From Penium margaritaceum (lineage: Eukaryota > Streptophyta > Zygnematophyceae > Desmidiales > Peniaceae): 49,461 nucleotides of DNA. Positions 21,310-31,739 of the stretch are shown in pieces. The DNA lies in NCBI GenBank assembly GCA_023375785.1, contig SZWC01019111.1, positions 1-49,461 on the forward strand. Reading direction: 5' to 3'. Each line of letters starts with the position of its first letter. The stretch's first letter is position 1. The notes beneath the pieces were generated by a model. That model saw nothing but the letters and a program-made list of their open reading frames with translations. It ran no database searches and had not been told where the DNA came from. The position numbers and the translations under genes are program-made.

Positions 21310-22162
21310 TGTTGGTTTTTGCGCATCTCTCGTTGTGCTCTGTTGTGTCGTCCTGGCTTGTGTACATCGGCGTGCAGATGACTGACGGCGAGACTCGACG
21401 CTGCTGGAGTGTCCTCCGGTGGAGCCGCCGCACGCTAAGGCCTACTCGCTGTTCGCTGGAGCCTCCTCCCTCCCGCGATGTGCTCAGCTCCATCGGCAGG
21501 CCTCCCCGGCGGTCAGGCCGCCGGCGGTCACTGCCACCGAAGATGCTGTCTCCATGAACCCAGCGCTAATTCTGACTGTGCCATTGCGTCTGCACCATCA
21601 TGCTCTACCTAGGGTCCATGTCTCTTGCTAAGTGGCACTGTTTGGCATCATGGACTGTCGTCGGCACTGCCTAGATTCGGGCAGCCATAACTCTTTGCTG
21701 CTATATTTCTAGCTGATTCTGACCACACGACTGCGTTCGCACTGTCGGTATTATGGTATGGTCCAGTTTTCAGGCAAAATGGACGACGCCCGGGTTTTCG
21801 GCTGTCGGGCGTCTGGCAGGGTTCACTGAGAAAACCCTGCCTGCCAGAAAATAGGTCCAGAACTATTTTCTGATTGGCTGGTTAGCTGAGTAACCAGCTA
21901 CACTAGTGGGGGGAAGCTAGAACTTAGAGGGGTCTCCCATTGTTGCTTATTCTTCACTCCTAATCACTTACTTCAAGTTTTCAGCTGCTTTCTGATGCTA
22001 ACAGTGGCGCGCACGTTTATGAGTAACAAATCCAGAGCACTCAGACTTAGACTCTAGAGCAGCAGACTGAGGGGGCAGCAGACTAAGCAACTTGCATGGA
22101 AGCTCGCACGCTGCATCAACACCGCCACTGCCCCAACATGCGCTCTAGTGTAGTTTTCTTTT
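21310..22162 (+). mobile_element. Solo LTR of the element A/B family
   Basis: An 853-base LTR starting TGTTGGTTTTTGCGCATC, flanked by a perfect 5-base repeat GAAAA (21305-21309 and 22163-22167). No internal sequence remains, as expected after recombination between the two LTRs of a full element. Both stem-loops are intact: GACGCCCG (21785-21792) with CGGGCGTC (21806-21813), and GGCAGGG (21815-21821) with CCCTGCC (21835-21841). Confidence 0.92.
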
Positions 22163-22167
22163 GAAAA

Positions 22168-22268
22168 CTCTCCTAGCTCCCAACAAGCCAACAGGGCTGC
22201 CGGAATGCATCGACCGCGTCTCGTCGACGTTGTCGTGGGTGCTGGAGAAGTCTCGGGACACTCCGGAG
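22168..22268 (-). repeat. X LTR4, middle part
   Basis: CTCTCCTAGCTCCCAACAAG and onward matches about 5538-5640 of LTR2. It ends at CCGGAG, where element C is inserted; LTR2 continues CCGGAGGCCCGT, and the sequence resumes at about 40727 as GCAGGCCCGT. Confidence 0.85.
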
Positions 22269-22865
22269 TGTAGGTAACTGCAACTGCTGAGTAAGGACAC
22301 AAGCAAGCAAGCAAGCGTGTGATGGGCGACACCATGGATCGGTGGCAAGCTCACTTTGACACACTAGCGGATAAGCAAAACAAGTGTGTAAGTAACAAGT
22401 GAGCGAGGTGGTTAGTGCCAGTTGACCGGGCCACCCACGCAAGGCATTCGACATGGGGCCTGGATACCACCCAGGGATCGAACCTGACCCTAGAGCGAGC
22501 GAGCTCCAGGCGATTTCTCACACGCCGGTACAACCGGACGTGTGGTCCCAAGGGATCAGCAACCTGGTTCACCACTCTAGAAGCATGCAAGTGTGCGACA
22601 ATTCAACCAAACCACAGGCATGCAATCCTACAAGATGTATTCTCCATTTTGGCTTGTAGAGTCATCACTAAACTAAGGCTTGTGATGAGGTTGGTGCTGT
22701 GGCCACCAATCGGCAGCTTGATGGCGGCACCACCACTGTGTACCTCATGATGTGTCACAGTTTTACACCAAAGAGCCTCAGTCCATCTTAATCACCTGTA
22801 GTGATGATGTGGGTGTGTGAGTAGAGACAAGAGGGCACTTGCGTGTGTCACAACCATAACCAACA
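22269..22865 (-). repeat. Element C 3' LTR
   Basis: A 597-base LTR. Sense start TGTTGGTTATGGTTGTGAC at 22865, preceded on the sense strand by ATGGGGGAG (polypurine tract, about 22866-22874). The sense end CAGTTACCTACA at 22269 matches the sequence beside the primer site at 31740. The 5' LTR counterpart is split (31740-32019 and 40409-40724, 596 bases). Confidence 0.88.
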
Positions 22866-22949
22866 CTCCCCCATGACCCACAGACGAACAGTCTACACAC
22901 ACAGAGAGAAAGAGCACATCACAAGACAGCGAGACGTACACGACTCATG

Positions 22950-23856
22950 TCAAACAGGGGCATCACGTGAGCGCAGCAGACCAACAGCATGCACAGCCGC
23001 TTTGAACATGCCATTGCTCAGAGCTTTGGTAAGGAAGTCTGTACGCTGCTGACGAGTGTCGACCCAGACAACCTGAACTTCTCCAGCAGCAATGCGCTCA
23101 CGCACAAAATGATGCTCAATGTTGATGTACTTTGTTCGAGATTGATGCATGCCATTGTGTTCAGCGATCGCCTTCGCACTTTGGTTGTCACAGAGCACAG
23201 TGATGCAGCGGATGGGAACACACAGTTGTTGCAACAGACGGGACAGCCACACACTCTCACACGTACCTGCACCGAGTGCCACGTACTCTGCCTCACTGGA
23301 GCTTCGAGCAACACAGCCATGTTTACCACTCTTCCAAGAAATAGCACTCCCACCGCTTGATGAGTGCGTAGGCACCAACTGGGTCAGCAAGGGTGCGACG
23401 CACAGTGTCCACGTTGTAGGACCCGATCTCGTCTGTGAGGTCATCAGGCCCGCTAAGAATGAGGGCATGGACAGCACGGGCAGACTCAGACTCAACAGGA
23501 ACAAAAGGCAGGTTAGCAGAGGGGTTGGGCTCATTGTAGTATTCCCAGAGGTGCTCCCCCTGCGCCTAGACAGTGAACCGAACCCCCCAGGAATGGAAGG
23601 TAAGGTTAGAGGTGAAGTGAGGTGGGTTTGAGTCAAAGTCAGGCTTGCGCTGCACTGATGGGACAACTGCTTTGGCTACGGCTGCGCCAGTGGCAACGGC
23701 GTCTGCAAGAGGATCAGCAGACGATGAGCTAGTGGTGGCGGATGCGGAAGTGGGTGAAGTGGAGAATGCAGCAGCAATGCCAACAGACGGTGTGTTGCGC
23801 AAGGTGGGTTGGAGGCGGTTAAGGACCAAATCAGCAATGTGATCTGCAAAGGTTTC
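22950..23856 (-). pseudogene. Element C gag remnant joined to RNase H
   Basis: Sense reading goes from 23856 down. First comes the Gag region: VLNRLQPTLRN, then FDSNPPHFTSNLTFHSWGVR, similar to the element D Gag segment with SSWEIRFSAWAQGERLWEYY. A TAG near 23566 stands opposite the conserved Trp. At about 23355 the Gag segment (ADPVGAYALIK) is joined out of frame to RNase H (GGSAISWKSGKHGC). The joined RNase H frame (22950-23355) keeps SSSEAEYVALGAG and CDNQSAKAIAE but lacks the first Asp motif GYTDSDWA. Protease, integrase and RT are absent. This is a non-autonomous derivative. Confidence 0.85.
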
Positions 23857-24709
23857 TGTTGGTTTTCGCGCATCTCACATTGTACTCTGTTGTGTCCTCC
23901 CGGCTTGTGTACATCGGCGTGCTGATGACTGAGGGCGAGACTCGACGCTGCTGGAGTGTCGCGCGGTGGAGCCGACGCGCCCTGAGGCCCACGCACCGTT
24001 CGTTGAAACCTCCTCCCTAAGGCGATGCGCTCAGCTCCATTGGCAGGCCTCTGCGGCGGTCGAGCCGCCGGCGGTCACTGCCACTCCAGATGCTGCTTCC
24101 ATGCACTCGGCTCTGTTTCTGGTTGTGGCATTGCGTCTGCATCGTCATGCTATGCCTAGGATCCATGTCTCCTGCTGTGTGGCCCTGCTTGGCATCACTG
24201 ACTGTCGTAGGCACTGCCCGGGTTTGGACAGCCATAACTCTTCGCTGCTATTTTTCTAGCTGATTCTGACCGCACGACTGCATTTGCAGCGTTGGTATTA
24301 TGGTATGGTCCAATTTTCAGGCAAAACGGACGACGCCCGGGTTTTGGGCTGTCGGGCGTCTGGCAGAGCTCACCGAGAAAACCCTGCCTGCCAGAAAATA
24401 GGTCTAGGACTGTTTTCTGATTGGCTGGTTAGCTGAGTAACAAGTTCTACACTAGTGGGGGGGAGTTAGAACTTGGAGGGGTCTCCCATTGTTGCACATT
24501 CTTCATTCCTAATCAGTCACTTTCAGTTTTCAGCTACTTTCCGGCGCTAACACTGGCACGCCCGTTTCTGAGTAACAAACCCAGAGCTTCCAGACTTAGA
24601 CTCTAGAGCAGCAGACTGAGGGGGCAGGTGACTTAAGCAACGAGCGTGGAAGCCTGCACGCTGCATCAACAATGCTGCTACCCCAACCTGCTGCCTAGGT
24701 TTTCCAGCT
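23857..24709 (+). repeat. Element B 5' LTR
   Basis: 853 bases, TGTTGGTTTTCGCGC to TTTTCCAGCT. Stem-loops: GACGCCCG (24332-24339) with CGGGCGTC (24353-24360), then GGCAGAG with CCCTGCC (24362-24368 and 24382-24388, one mismatch). Confidence 0.92.
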
Positions 24710-24721
24710 TGGTATCAGAGC
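24710..24721 (+). other. Element B primer-binding site
   Basis: TGGTATCAGAGC, a perfect copia-type Met-tRNA primer site, directly after the 5' LTR. Confidence 0.95.
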
Positions 24722-25014
24722 CAGAGCGTAGCAGCAGCAACAGAATACTGGCGAACAGGTGCCAGACAACGCCGGCGGACCCCCATACGCGCCAGTGCAA
24801 GGGAAATGCTGCCGGATTTTTTCCGGCAGCATTGACCCGCCTGGTGGCGGCGTCAGATTTTTTCCCACGGCAAATGGGCCAGGGGAAATGCTGCCGAAAT
24901 TTTTTCGGCAGCACTGACCCCCACGCGTGACGCAAGGAGGTGAGCGGCAGGCGGCGTCCGACACCTGCGGGCGACGACGAACGCTGCAACATCACCCAGG
25001 TGAAGTGACTGGCA

Positions 25015-26230
25015 CCAGCACGCAGCAGTAGTAACCTGCATCAGCGGCAGCCGCAGGCAACGGCAGCGAGCAGTGGCAGCAGCAGCCAGCAGCAGCTGCA
25101 TGTAGCAGCAGCAGCACGCAGAAGCAGCAGCTCGCAGCAGCCCGCAGCAGCAGCAGCCCACAGCAGCAGCCCGCAGCAGCAGCAGCGTGCAGCAGCAGCC
25201 CGCATCAGCGGCCCGCAGCAGCAGCGAGCAGCAGCTGCAGCACGCAGCAGCTGTAGTAGTGTGCAACAGCAGCAGCGGGCTGCAGCACCCGCAGCAGAAG
25301 CCAGCTGCAGCAGCAGCAGCAGCGAGCAGCTGCTGGCAGCAGCCAGCCGCGGCTGCTGCTGCTCGTAGCTCACAGCGAGCAAGCAGCGAGCAGCAGCCCG
25401 CTGCTGCCAGCGAGCAGCAGTTCCTTGCTGCCAGCAAGCAGCAGCCCGCTACTCGGAGCAGACAGCGGGTTGCTGCCCGCTGTGACAGGAAAAAACAAAA
25501 AAAAAGAAAAAAAAAACGACGAGAAGGAGGAAAAAAAGTAAAAAAAAATCCCCCACCCCGCAACCCGCAACATTAGCCCGCAGCAGCAGCAGCGAGCACC
25601 AGCCGCAGCACGTAGCAGCTGCAGCAGCGTGTAGCAGCAGTAGCGGGCTGCAGCAGCCACAGCAGCCGCAGCAGCTCGTAGCAGTAGCANNNNNNNNNNN
25701 NNNNNNNNNNNNNNNNNNNNNNNNNNNNNNNNNNNNNNNNNNNNNNNNNNNNNNNNNNGCGGGTTGCTGCCCGCTGTGACAGGAAAAAACAAAAAAAAAG
25801 AAAAAAAAAACGACGAGAAGGAGGAAAAAAAGTAAAAAAAAATCCCCCACCCCGCAACCCGCAACATTAGCCCGCAGCAGCAGCAGCGAGCACCAGCCGC
25901 AGCACGTAGCAGCTGCAGCAGCGTGTAGCAGCAGTAGCGGGCTGCAGCAGCCACAGCAGCCGCAGCAGCTCGTAGCAGTAGCAGTTGCAACAGCAACTGC
26001 AGCCGCAGCAACAACAGCAGCAGCCGCAGCCGCAGCAGCAGCTACAGCAACAGCAGCAGCAGCAGCAATAGCAATAGCAGCAGAAGCACCTGCATCAGCA
26101 GTAGCAGCAGCCGCAGCGGCAGCAGCACCAATAGCTACAACAGCAGCAACAGCAGTAGTAGCTGCAGCGGCTGCAGCAGCAGCAACAGCAGCAATAGCGG
26201 CGGCGGTCCCAACAACCGCCGCTGCTGACG
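25015..26230 (+). repeat. CAG-triplet-rich leader of element B
   Basis: Long imperfect CAG/AGC array on the sense strand, interrupted by an A-rich stretch (about 25490-25550) that appears again at about 25784-25844 because of the assembly gap duplication. A short non-repetitive segment (26231-26398) with CTGACGTCAGCAT and CATCACTACTGACGTCATC leads into gag. Confidence 0.85.
25465..25983. other. Assembly gap (69 N) with flanking duplication
   Basis: The 225 bases before the gap (25465-25689) reappear, identical as far as I can see, right after it (25759-25983). Both copies end or start exactly at the N run, the sign of two overlapping contig ends placed side by side. Confidence 0.85.
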
Positions 26231-26398
26231 TCAGCATACCTCTGCTGACATCACTACTGACGTCATCAACACAAAAAAATGAAAAGGGGGAGAAATGGAA
26301 GGGGGAAGACAACCAAACGGGTGGGTAGAATTCCCACCGCCCCAAGCCACTACTAACATCAGCAACACAAAGACCAAAAAAAACAGGGACACCAAATC

Positions 26399-27751
26399 AT
26401 GCCTGGTAGCCCCGATGAGGAGGGGTCCTCCTCTGTTGGTGGGAACCCTACCCCCCCCTCCTTGCAGCGACTGCAGCAGCAGCAGCAGCAGCAACCCACT
26501 GGTGTTGTCGGCAGCAACCCTGATTCCCTCGTCGCTCTTCAGCAACAGCTTGCCGCCTTGACACAGCAGCTTGCAGCGCTACAGCCAGTAGCCTACCAGA
26601 CTGCCACCAATGCGCCGCCGCCGTTCATCCCTCTAGGGCACGCCAGCCCAGCTGTGTCTGCTGCCACGTACTACCTGGCACAGCAGCAGACTCAGCGCCA
26701 GCGGCAGACAGTGACCTCCGTCCTTGGCCCCACTCAGTGCGCCAGCCGCATGCAGAAGGACTTTGAGACGCCGCCGCCGCCGCTTCAGGCCGGCGAGAAG
26801 TTCCGGAGCTGGGAGCTCAGCTTCCGGATCTCGGTGCAAGGTGAGGGCCTGTGGGCATACTACACCCTCCCTTACGACTCCACCCAAGCCGACCAGCTGC
26901 ATGATGCTGGTCGCGCCGTCCGTGTCCTCGTCCCAATTGCCCCTCCAGCTTCCCCCCTAGCCCTCGAGCCTTTCCTCGGCGACTTCACCTCTCGCGACAT
27001 CCCAAACCTTGCAGCCGCATGGCACGTCCTCACCAGGCCCCATCGCCTGTCCAGCAACGCTGAGATCAGCCGTCTGCTCCGGGAGTTCAACTCCCTGCAC
27101 ATGGGGGAGACCGAGACGGTCACTGCCTACTGGCAGTGGGCGGAGGACATCCTTTGTCGTCCCGGCAAATCTGCTCCACCTCCTCTGTCCGCGCTCCTCA
27201 CCATCAAACGCGGCGCCACTAGCGCGTACGCGGATGTCTTCGTGCACTACCCCCAGGAAATCCTCTCCACCATGGCGGCCCAGGGCACCCTCATGCCCTG
27301 GGCATACGAGCTCTTCCTCCGCATTGAGGATGCTCGCCAGGAGTCTGAGCTCCATCGCACGGAGGCTCTTGCATCCCCTGCCGTCGCCTCCCCTGCCGTT
27401 GCCTCTGAGGCCGTCGCCTCCCTCGCCGCAGCTACCTCATCGTCTTTGGGGAAGAAGAAGAAGAGCCGGAAAAAGAAAGGAAAGGGTCCTCCGCAACAGC
27501 AGCAGCAGCAGCCGTCGACCGGGTCCAGCGGTGGTGGCTCGATCTGCCACAACTGTGGCCAGCCCGGGCACGGGTGGTACACGTGCCCTCTCCCGACGGA
27601 CGAGGTGCGCGTCATCGCCACTATGCGTCGCCAGCGTGAGTGCCGTCTCGCCTTTGCCGCCATCACTGCTGCTGGCCCTGACACTTCGACCTCATCCAGC
27701 AGCTACGCCCCTCCGACAGCTCCGCCAGTCCCGCAGACACCCGTGCAGTAG
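26399..27751 (+). CDS. Element B Gag (capsid/nucleocapsid), intact
   Basis: 450 residues from ATG 26399 to TAG 27749-27751. N-terminal PGSPDEEGSSSVGGNPTPP, a Gln-rich stretch (about 24-70), then the conserved core starting with KDFETPPPPLQAGEKFRSWE (about 119 on), with YWQWAEDILCRP and MPWAYELFLRIEDARQ, a Lys-rich basic patch (KKKKSRKKKGKG), and zinc knuckle CHNCGQPGHGWYTC (about 383-396, CX2CX4HX4C). Gag forms virus-like particles in the cytoplasm and packages element RNA. The core is shared with element V Gag. The same phase continues past the TAG into the protease. The start was chosen by agreement with element A. Confidence 0.9.
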   Translation: MPGSPDEEGSSSVGGNPTPPSLQRLQQQQQQQPTGVVGSNPDSLVALQQQLAALTQQLAALQPVAYQTATNAPPPFIPLGHASPAVSAATYYLAQQQTQRQRQTVTSVLGPTQCASRMQKDFETPPPPLQAGEKFRSWELSFRISVQGEGLWAYYTLPYDSTQADQLHDAGRAVRVLVPIAPPASPLALEPFLGDFTSRDIPNLAAAWHVLTRPHRLSSNAEISRLLREFNSLHMGETETVTAYWQWAEDILCRPGKSAPPPLSALLTIKRGATSAYADVFVHYPQEILSTMAAQGTLMPWAYELFLRIEDARQESELHRTEALASPAVASPAVASEAVASLAAATSSSLGKKKKSRKKKGKGPPQQQQQQPSTGSSGGGSICHNCGQPGHGWYTCPLPTDEVRVIATMRRQRECRLAFAAITAAGPDTSTSSSSYAPPTAPPVPQTPVQ

Positions 27752-28522
27752 CAGTACTACCCACAGCCATCGGCGCCTCCGTTCCTGTCGCCGGCACTGT
27801 CCCTCCCTTACCTGGGCTCCGGTGCCGTCACTCTGCACTCGGTCTACACTCCCGGGCCGTCCTCCCGTGAGCGTCAGCTGGAGCAGTTCATCGCGCTCCA
27901 TCTCGGCCTGACGTGCCCTCCTCCCCAGGGAAGTGCGAGTTGCATCACCTCCTACTCTCCTGCCCCACCTTGCATGACTGAGACTGATCTGCGGTCGTGT
28001 CTCATTTCCTCGTCTGTCGCATCGTCTCCCGTGGTCTCCTCTACCCCTTCCTGTGACGACGTTGCATGGCTTGACGATTGGCAGTCTCGGTTCGCGCCTC
28101 CTTCCACCACGTCCGCATCCCTTGCTTGCTGCCATGTGACCGTTAGCGATCTGGCGACCCCGGTCCAGGACCTTGCTGAGACCTGGATCATCGACTCCAG
28201 GGCCACGCATCACATGACGGCCTCTCGTGAGGCCTTCAGTATGCTCGGTCCTTTAGGCGATGTCTCCGGTGTCCGGACGGGCTCCGGACAAGTGTTTCCT
28301 GTCCATGGTGTTGGCGTTGTTCATTTCCGTGGTCTTGCCGGTGACGTCTTTCTCACCGACGTCCTCTTTGTCCCTGGTCTCGAGCTCAGCCTCCTGTTCG
28401 TCACTGCACTTGACCGCATGAGCATATATGTTTTGCACTCGCGTGGTGTTGGCACTGTGTCGCTGTGTCCGTCTGGTCTTGTTTTCCTGCACGCCACCTC
28501 CCGTGGCAACCTCTGGCATGTG
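27752..28522 (+). pseudogene. Element B protease region, truncated
   Basis: In phase with Gag after a single TAG (27749-27751) and open to the deletion point. It has a Ser/Pro-rich spacer, then VSDLATPVQDLAETWIIDSR. The catalytic DSGA reads DSRA because GGG became AGG (28199-28201). HHMTASREAFSMLGP and LPGLELSLL-like segments of copia proteases follow. At about 28522 the sequence passes from NLWHV directly into LTR sequence through a shared TCACA. The rest of pol is missing and the protease active site is damaged. Confidence 0.85.
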
Positions 28523-29656
28523 TCACATTGTACTCTGTTGTGTCCTCCCGGCTTGTGTACATCGGCGTGCTGATGACTGACGGCGAGACTCGACGCTGCT
28601 GGAGTGTCGCGCGGTGGAGCCAACGTGCCGTGAGGCCCACGCACCGTTCTCTGAAGCCTCCTCCCTACGGCGATGCGCTCAGCTCCATCGGCAGGCCTCC
28701 GCGGCGGTCGAGCCGCCGGCGGTCACTGCCACTACACATGCTGTTTCCATGCACTCAGCTCTGTTTCTGGTTGTGGCATTGCGTCTGCGTCGTCATGCTA
28801 TGCCTAGGGTCCATGTCTCCTGCTGTGTGACCCTGCTTGGCGTCACTGACTGTCGTAGGCACTGCCCGGGTTTGGGCAGCCATAACTCTTCGCTGGTATT
28901 TTTCTAGCTGATTCTGACCGCACGACTGCATTTGCAGCGTTGGTTTTACAGTATGGTGCAGTTTTCAGGCAAAACGGACGACGCCCGGGTTTTGGGTCGT
29001 CGGGCGTTTGGCAGGGCTCACCGAGAAAACCCTGCCTGCCAGAAAATAGGTCTAGGACTATTTTCTGATTGGCTGGTTAGCTGAGTAACAAGTTCTACAC
29101 TAGTGGGGGGGAGCTAGAACTTGGAGGGGTCTCCCATTGTTGCTCATTCTTCATTCCTAATCAGTCACTTTCAGTTTTCAGCTGCTTTCTGGCGCTAACA
29201 CTGGCGCGCGCGTTTCTGAGTAACAAACCCAGAGCTTCCAGACTTAGACTCTAGAGCAGCAGACTGANCAAAACGGACGACGCCCGGGTTTTGGGCTGTC
29301 GGGCGTCTGGCAGGGCTCACCGAGAAAACCCTGCCTGCCAGAAAATAGGTCTAGGACTATTTTCTGATTGGCTGGTTAGCTGAGTAACAAGTTCTACACT
29401 AGTGGGGGGGAGCTAGAACTTGGAGGGGTCTCCCATTGTTGCTCATTCTTCATTCCTAATCAGTCACTTTCAGTTTTCAGCTGCTTTCTGGCGCTAACAC
29501 TGGCGCGCGCGTTTCTGAGTAACAAACGCAGAGCTTCCAGACTTAGACTCTAGAGCAGCAGACTGAGGGGGCAGCTGACTTAAGCAACGAGCGTGGAAGC
29601 CTGCACGCTGCATCAACAACGCTGCTGCCCCAACCTGCTGCCTAGGTTTTCCAGCT
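28523..29656 (+). repeat. Element B 3' LTR (start deleted, N-gap duplication)
   Basis: Begins at TCACATTGTACTCTG, lacking about 18 bases of the LTR start. A single N at 29268 is flanked by a repeated block (28970-29267 and 29269-29566). Removing one block leaves 853 bases minus the missing start, the exact family length, so the duplication is probably artificial. Confidence 0.85.
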
Positions 29657-29661
29657 GTTTC

Positions 29662-29790
29662 TTGGTCAGCCTGCTCAGCACGCAGCTTTTCCTCAGCAGC
29701 GCGCTGCGCAGTGAGCGCAGCCTGGAGGGCAGTGCGCTCACGCTGCAACTTAGCCTGCAAGGCCGCGTATTGGTCGTTGTCAACTGGCAT
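29662..29790 (-). pseudogene. Element C gag start
   Basis: Sense ATG at 29790 followed by PVDNDQYAALQAKLQRER, a heptad-like coiled coil also present at the element D Gag start (PSDDESVIADLQRQLRLAL). It is cut at 29661 by element B and continues at 23856. Confidence 0.8.
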
Positions 29791-30039
29791 GTTGCCAGTG
29801 ACGCGACTCTGCCGAGGGGAGACAATTTTGGCAGAGTTTTCCCAGCCCCAGTGGGCGTGGGAAATGTGTGATAGGTGTGTTGGGAGTCCGCTGCAAGGCA
29901 ACAACCTGGTCGCACAAACACACCAACACAGGGAGGGCAGGAGGAGAAGAAGAGACCAAGCTCACCAAGCACAGCGACGCAGTGATAACAACGGTGGGAG
30001 AGTTGCTCCAGTTGAGGAGGCTACAACTGCAACATCAGC

Positions 30040-30504
30040 TCATGCGGAGACGATGAGGCAGGCTACTCCTGACAACGCTGCAGTTGATAGGGTGGAGATG
30101 GCTGCAGCAGTCGAGATCAACAACTGAATGTGTCGAGTCACTGAAGATGAAGAGGAGGGCAAGGATGATGCCTGTGATGTGGAGGTGTTGATGGATTCAA
30201 CAGCGCTAGAGAGCGTTGTGGCTACTGCAGCTGCTGTTGAAGCAACTGCGTCTGCTGCGGCAGCAATCTGGGTCACTACGTTGACAACAGTAGCTGCCAA
30301 GGGTCCCTGATCAACAGCAGCCAAGGTGTAGGTCTCAATAGCTCTGCCAGCGGCAGTGCTAGCTGGTGTACGTGTGGCACGTGCAGTGGCTGCAAAAGTA
30401 GACGCAACAGCAGCACTGGACACGAGTGCAGCATGCAGGGCAGTCAGAGCATCAGGACATGGTGAGGACGCTAACTTTGCAGCTGATGCAGCTGGAGAAG
30501 CCAC
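30040..30504 (-). pseudogene. Upstream Ala/Ser-rich frame of element C (conserved in D)
   Basis: An open minus-strand frame of about 154 residues between the primer site and gag, ending 250 bases before the gag ATG. It aligns with element D 47359-48135: AAGRAIETYTLAAVDQGPLA here against SAGRAAESYTEAAVVAGPVA, then TQIAAAADAVAS against TQVAAAASAIAS, and SINTSTS against SIRTSTS. The composition suggests Ala-rich amphipathic helices. There is no ATG at the head of the frame; upstream it stays open to a stop near 30574. It could start at a non-AUG codon, be joined by splicing, or be a decayed gene. No family recognised. Confidence 0.5.
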
Positions 30505-30899
30505 ACGGCGAGAAGTAGGCGCCCCTGATGCTGTTGCCGCGGAGAACAGCGCTGCGCCACGAGGGACAGCACTTCAACGTTGGTGGCGTGTCCTATGGGC
30601 AACGGGTGGGCTTACCGGTGAGTGGAGAGTCCTGCGGTCACGCGACGGCGTCGTTGCTAGTTTGTTCTGCACCGTCGGAGAGTCATCGGCGGCGGACTGA
30701 CAGTGAGTTGCGCTGTCCCGAGCGTCTTTCCACTTGTAGTAGTCGGCGGGGTCGTAATCCTCGCTGGGGTGGTAGCCAGGGCTGCTCGACGCACCCTCAA
30801 CCACACCTCCCTCTCCGCCCACTCCTCGTAGTACGCGAGCTCTTCGTCAATGCGGGCACGCTCACATGAGGCCGTGGGAAACGTGGGAGTTGGCTCGGT

Positions 30900-31585
30900 T
30901 TCAGGAGGGGACGCAAGTGCGCCAAGCACTTGGCGGGGATGTGCCAGTCCCACGCACAAGAGCTACGCACCACGTTAACCACAAGTGCGGAGTGCGCTGT
31001 TGGGAGGGGTGCACGAACGGCCGGTGGAAGATAGGTGCAGCGGTCAGTCCCACCACGTGGTGGCACCTATGTGCGTGCAGGAGGCGAAACTCGGCGAGGT
31101 GCGTGGGGACGGCAGCGGAGTTGCACCAGTCCGCGCACGAGAGCAGCGCCCCTTGTGAGCCACGCGAGCTAAGTATGCTGCTGTGGAGAATGTGCACGTG
31201 CCGTTGCCACAAAACAGGATCTGCTGTTGCGAGGAGTGCATGAACGGCCGGTGGAAGACAAGTACGGCGGTTGGTGCCACCACGTGGCGGCACCTATGTG
31301 CGTGCAGGAGCCGAAACTTGGCGGGGTGCGTGGGGACGGCAGCGCAGCTGCGCCAGTCCACGCACGAGAGCAGCGTCCCTCATGAGCCGTGGGAGCTAAG
31401 TATGCTGTTGTGGAGAATGTACACGTGCGGCTGCCACAAGACTGGATCTGTTGTTGGTGACGTCACGTGGCAGCACCAATGTACGTGCGGAGGCCGAAGC
31501 TCGACGGGGTGCGAGGAGTCGGCGGCGAAGATGTACCGGTCCTGTGCACGAGAGGAAAACACCACACACCACGTGGGTGCAATGT
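30900..31585. repeat. 227-bp tandem repeat in element C leader
   Basis: Units align at TGCACGAACGG (31010) and TGCATGAACGG (31237), a period of 227 bases, with a partial unit before (about 30900-31005) and a shortened one after (about 31454-31585). Each full unit has a CACGTG core with palindromic flanks; CCACCACGTGGTGG (31050-31063) is a perfect 14-base palindrome. The rest of the leader (30575-30900 and 31586-31727) shows nothing I recognise. Confidence 0.75.
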
Positions 31586-31727
31586 CTGCGGCTGCGGGGT
31601 GCATTGGCTGATGCTGTGGCCTCTACCCGTCACAGTCGCAAGTGTATTGCTTGCACGGGATCACCCGCCACACTAAAGTGGACCGACGTGGTCTAATGAC
31701 TGTTGCGAGGAGGAGGGGGTCCTCCTA

Positions 31728-31739
31728 GCTCTGATACCA
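31728..31739 (-). other. Element C primer-binding site
   Basis: Plus strand GCTCTGATACCA, i.e. TGGTATCAGAGC on the sense strand, directly beside the C 5' LTR. Confidence 0.93.

Larger units (their letters stand above)
23857..29656 (+). mobile_element. Ty1/copia element B (pol deleted), inserted in element C gag
   Basis: Family A element with perfect 5-base flanks GTTTC (23852-23856 and 29657-29661). It has a 5' LTR, primer site, CAG-rich leader, intact gag and part of protease; then the sequence jumps into the 3' LTR about 18 bases after its expected start, so GAG-pre-integrase, integrase, RT, RNase H and polypurine tract are missing. Two N gaps (25690-25758 and 29268) with flanking duplications lie inside, so its apparent length is inflated. 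Confidence 0.9.

Noticed and set aside
22415..22750. Plus-strand frames in the C LTR
   Set aside because: They fall in LTR sequence, are not conserved in the second LTR copy, and match no domain.
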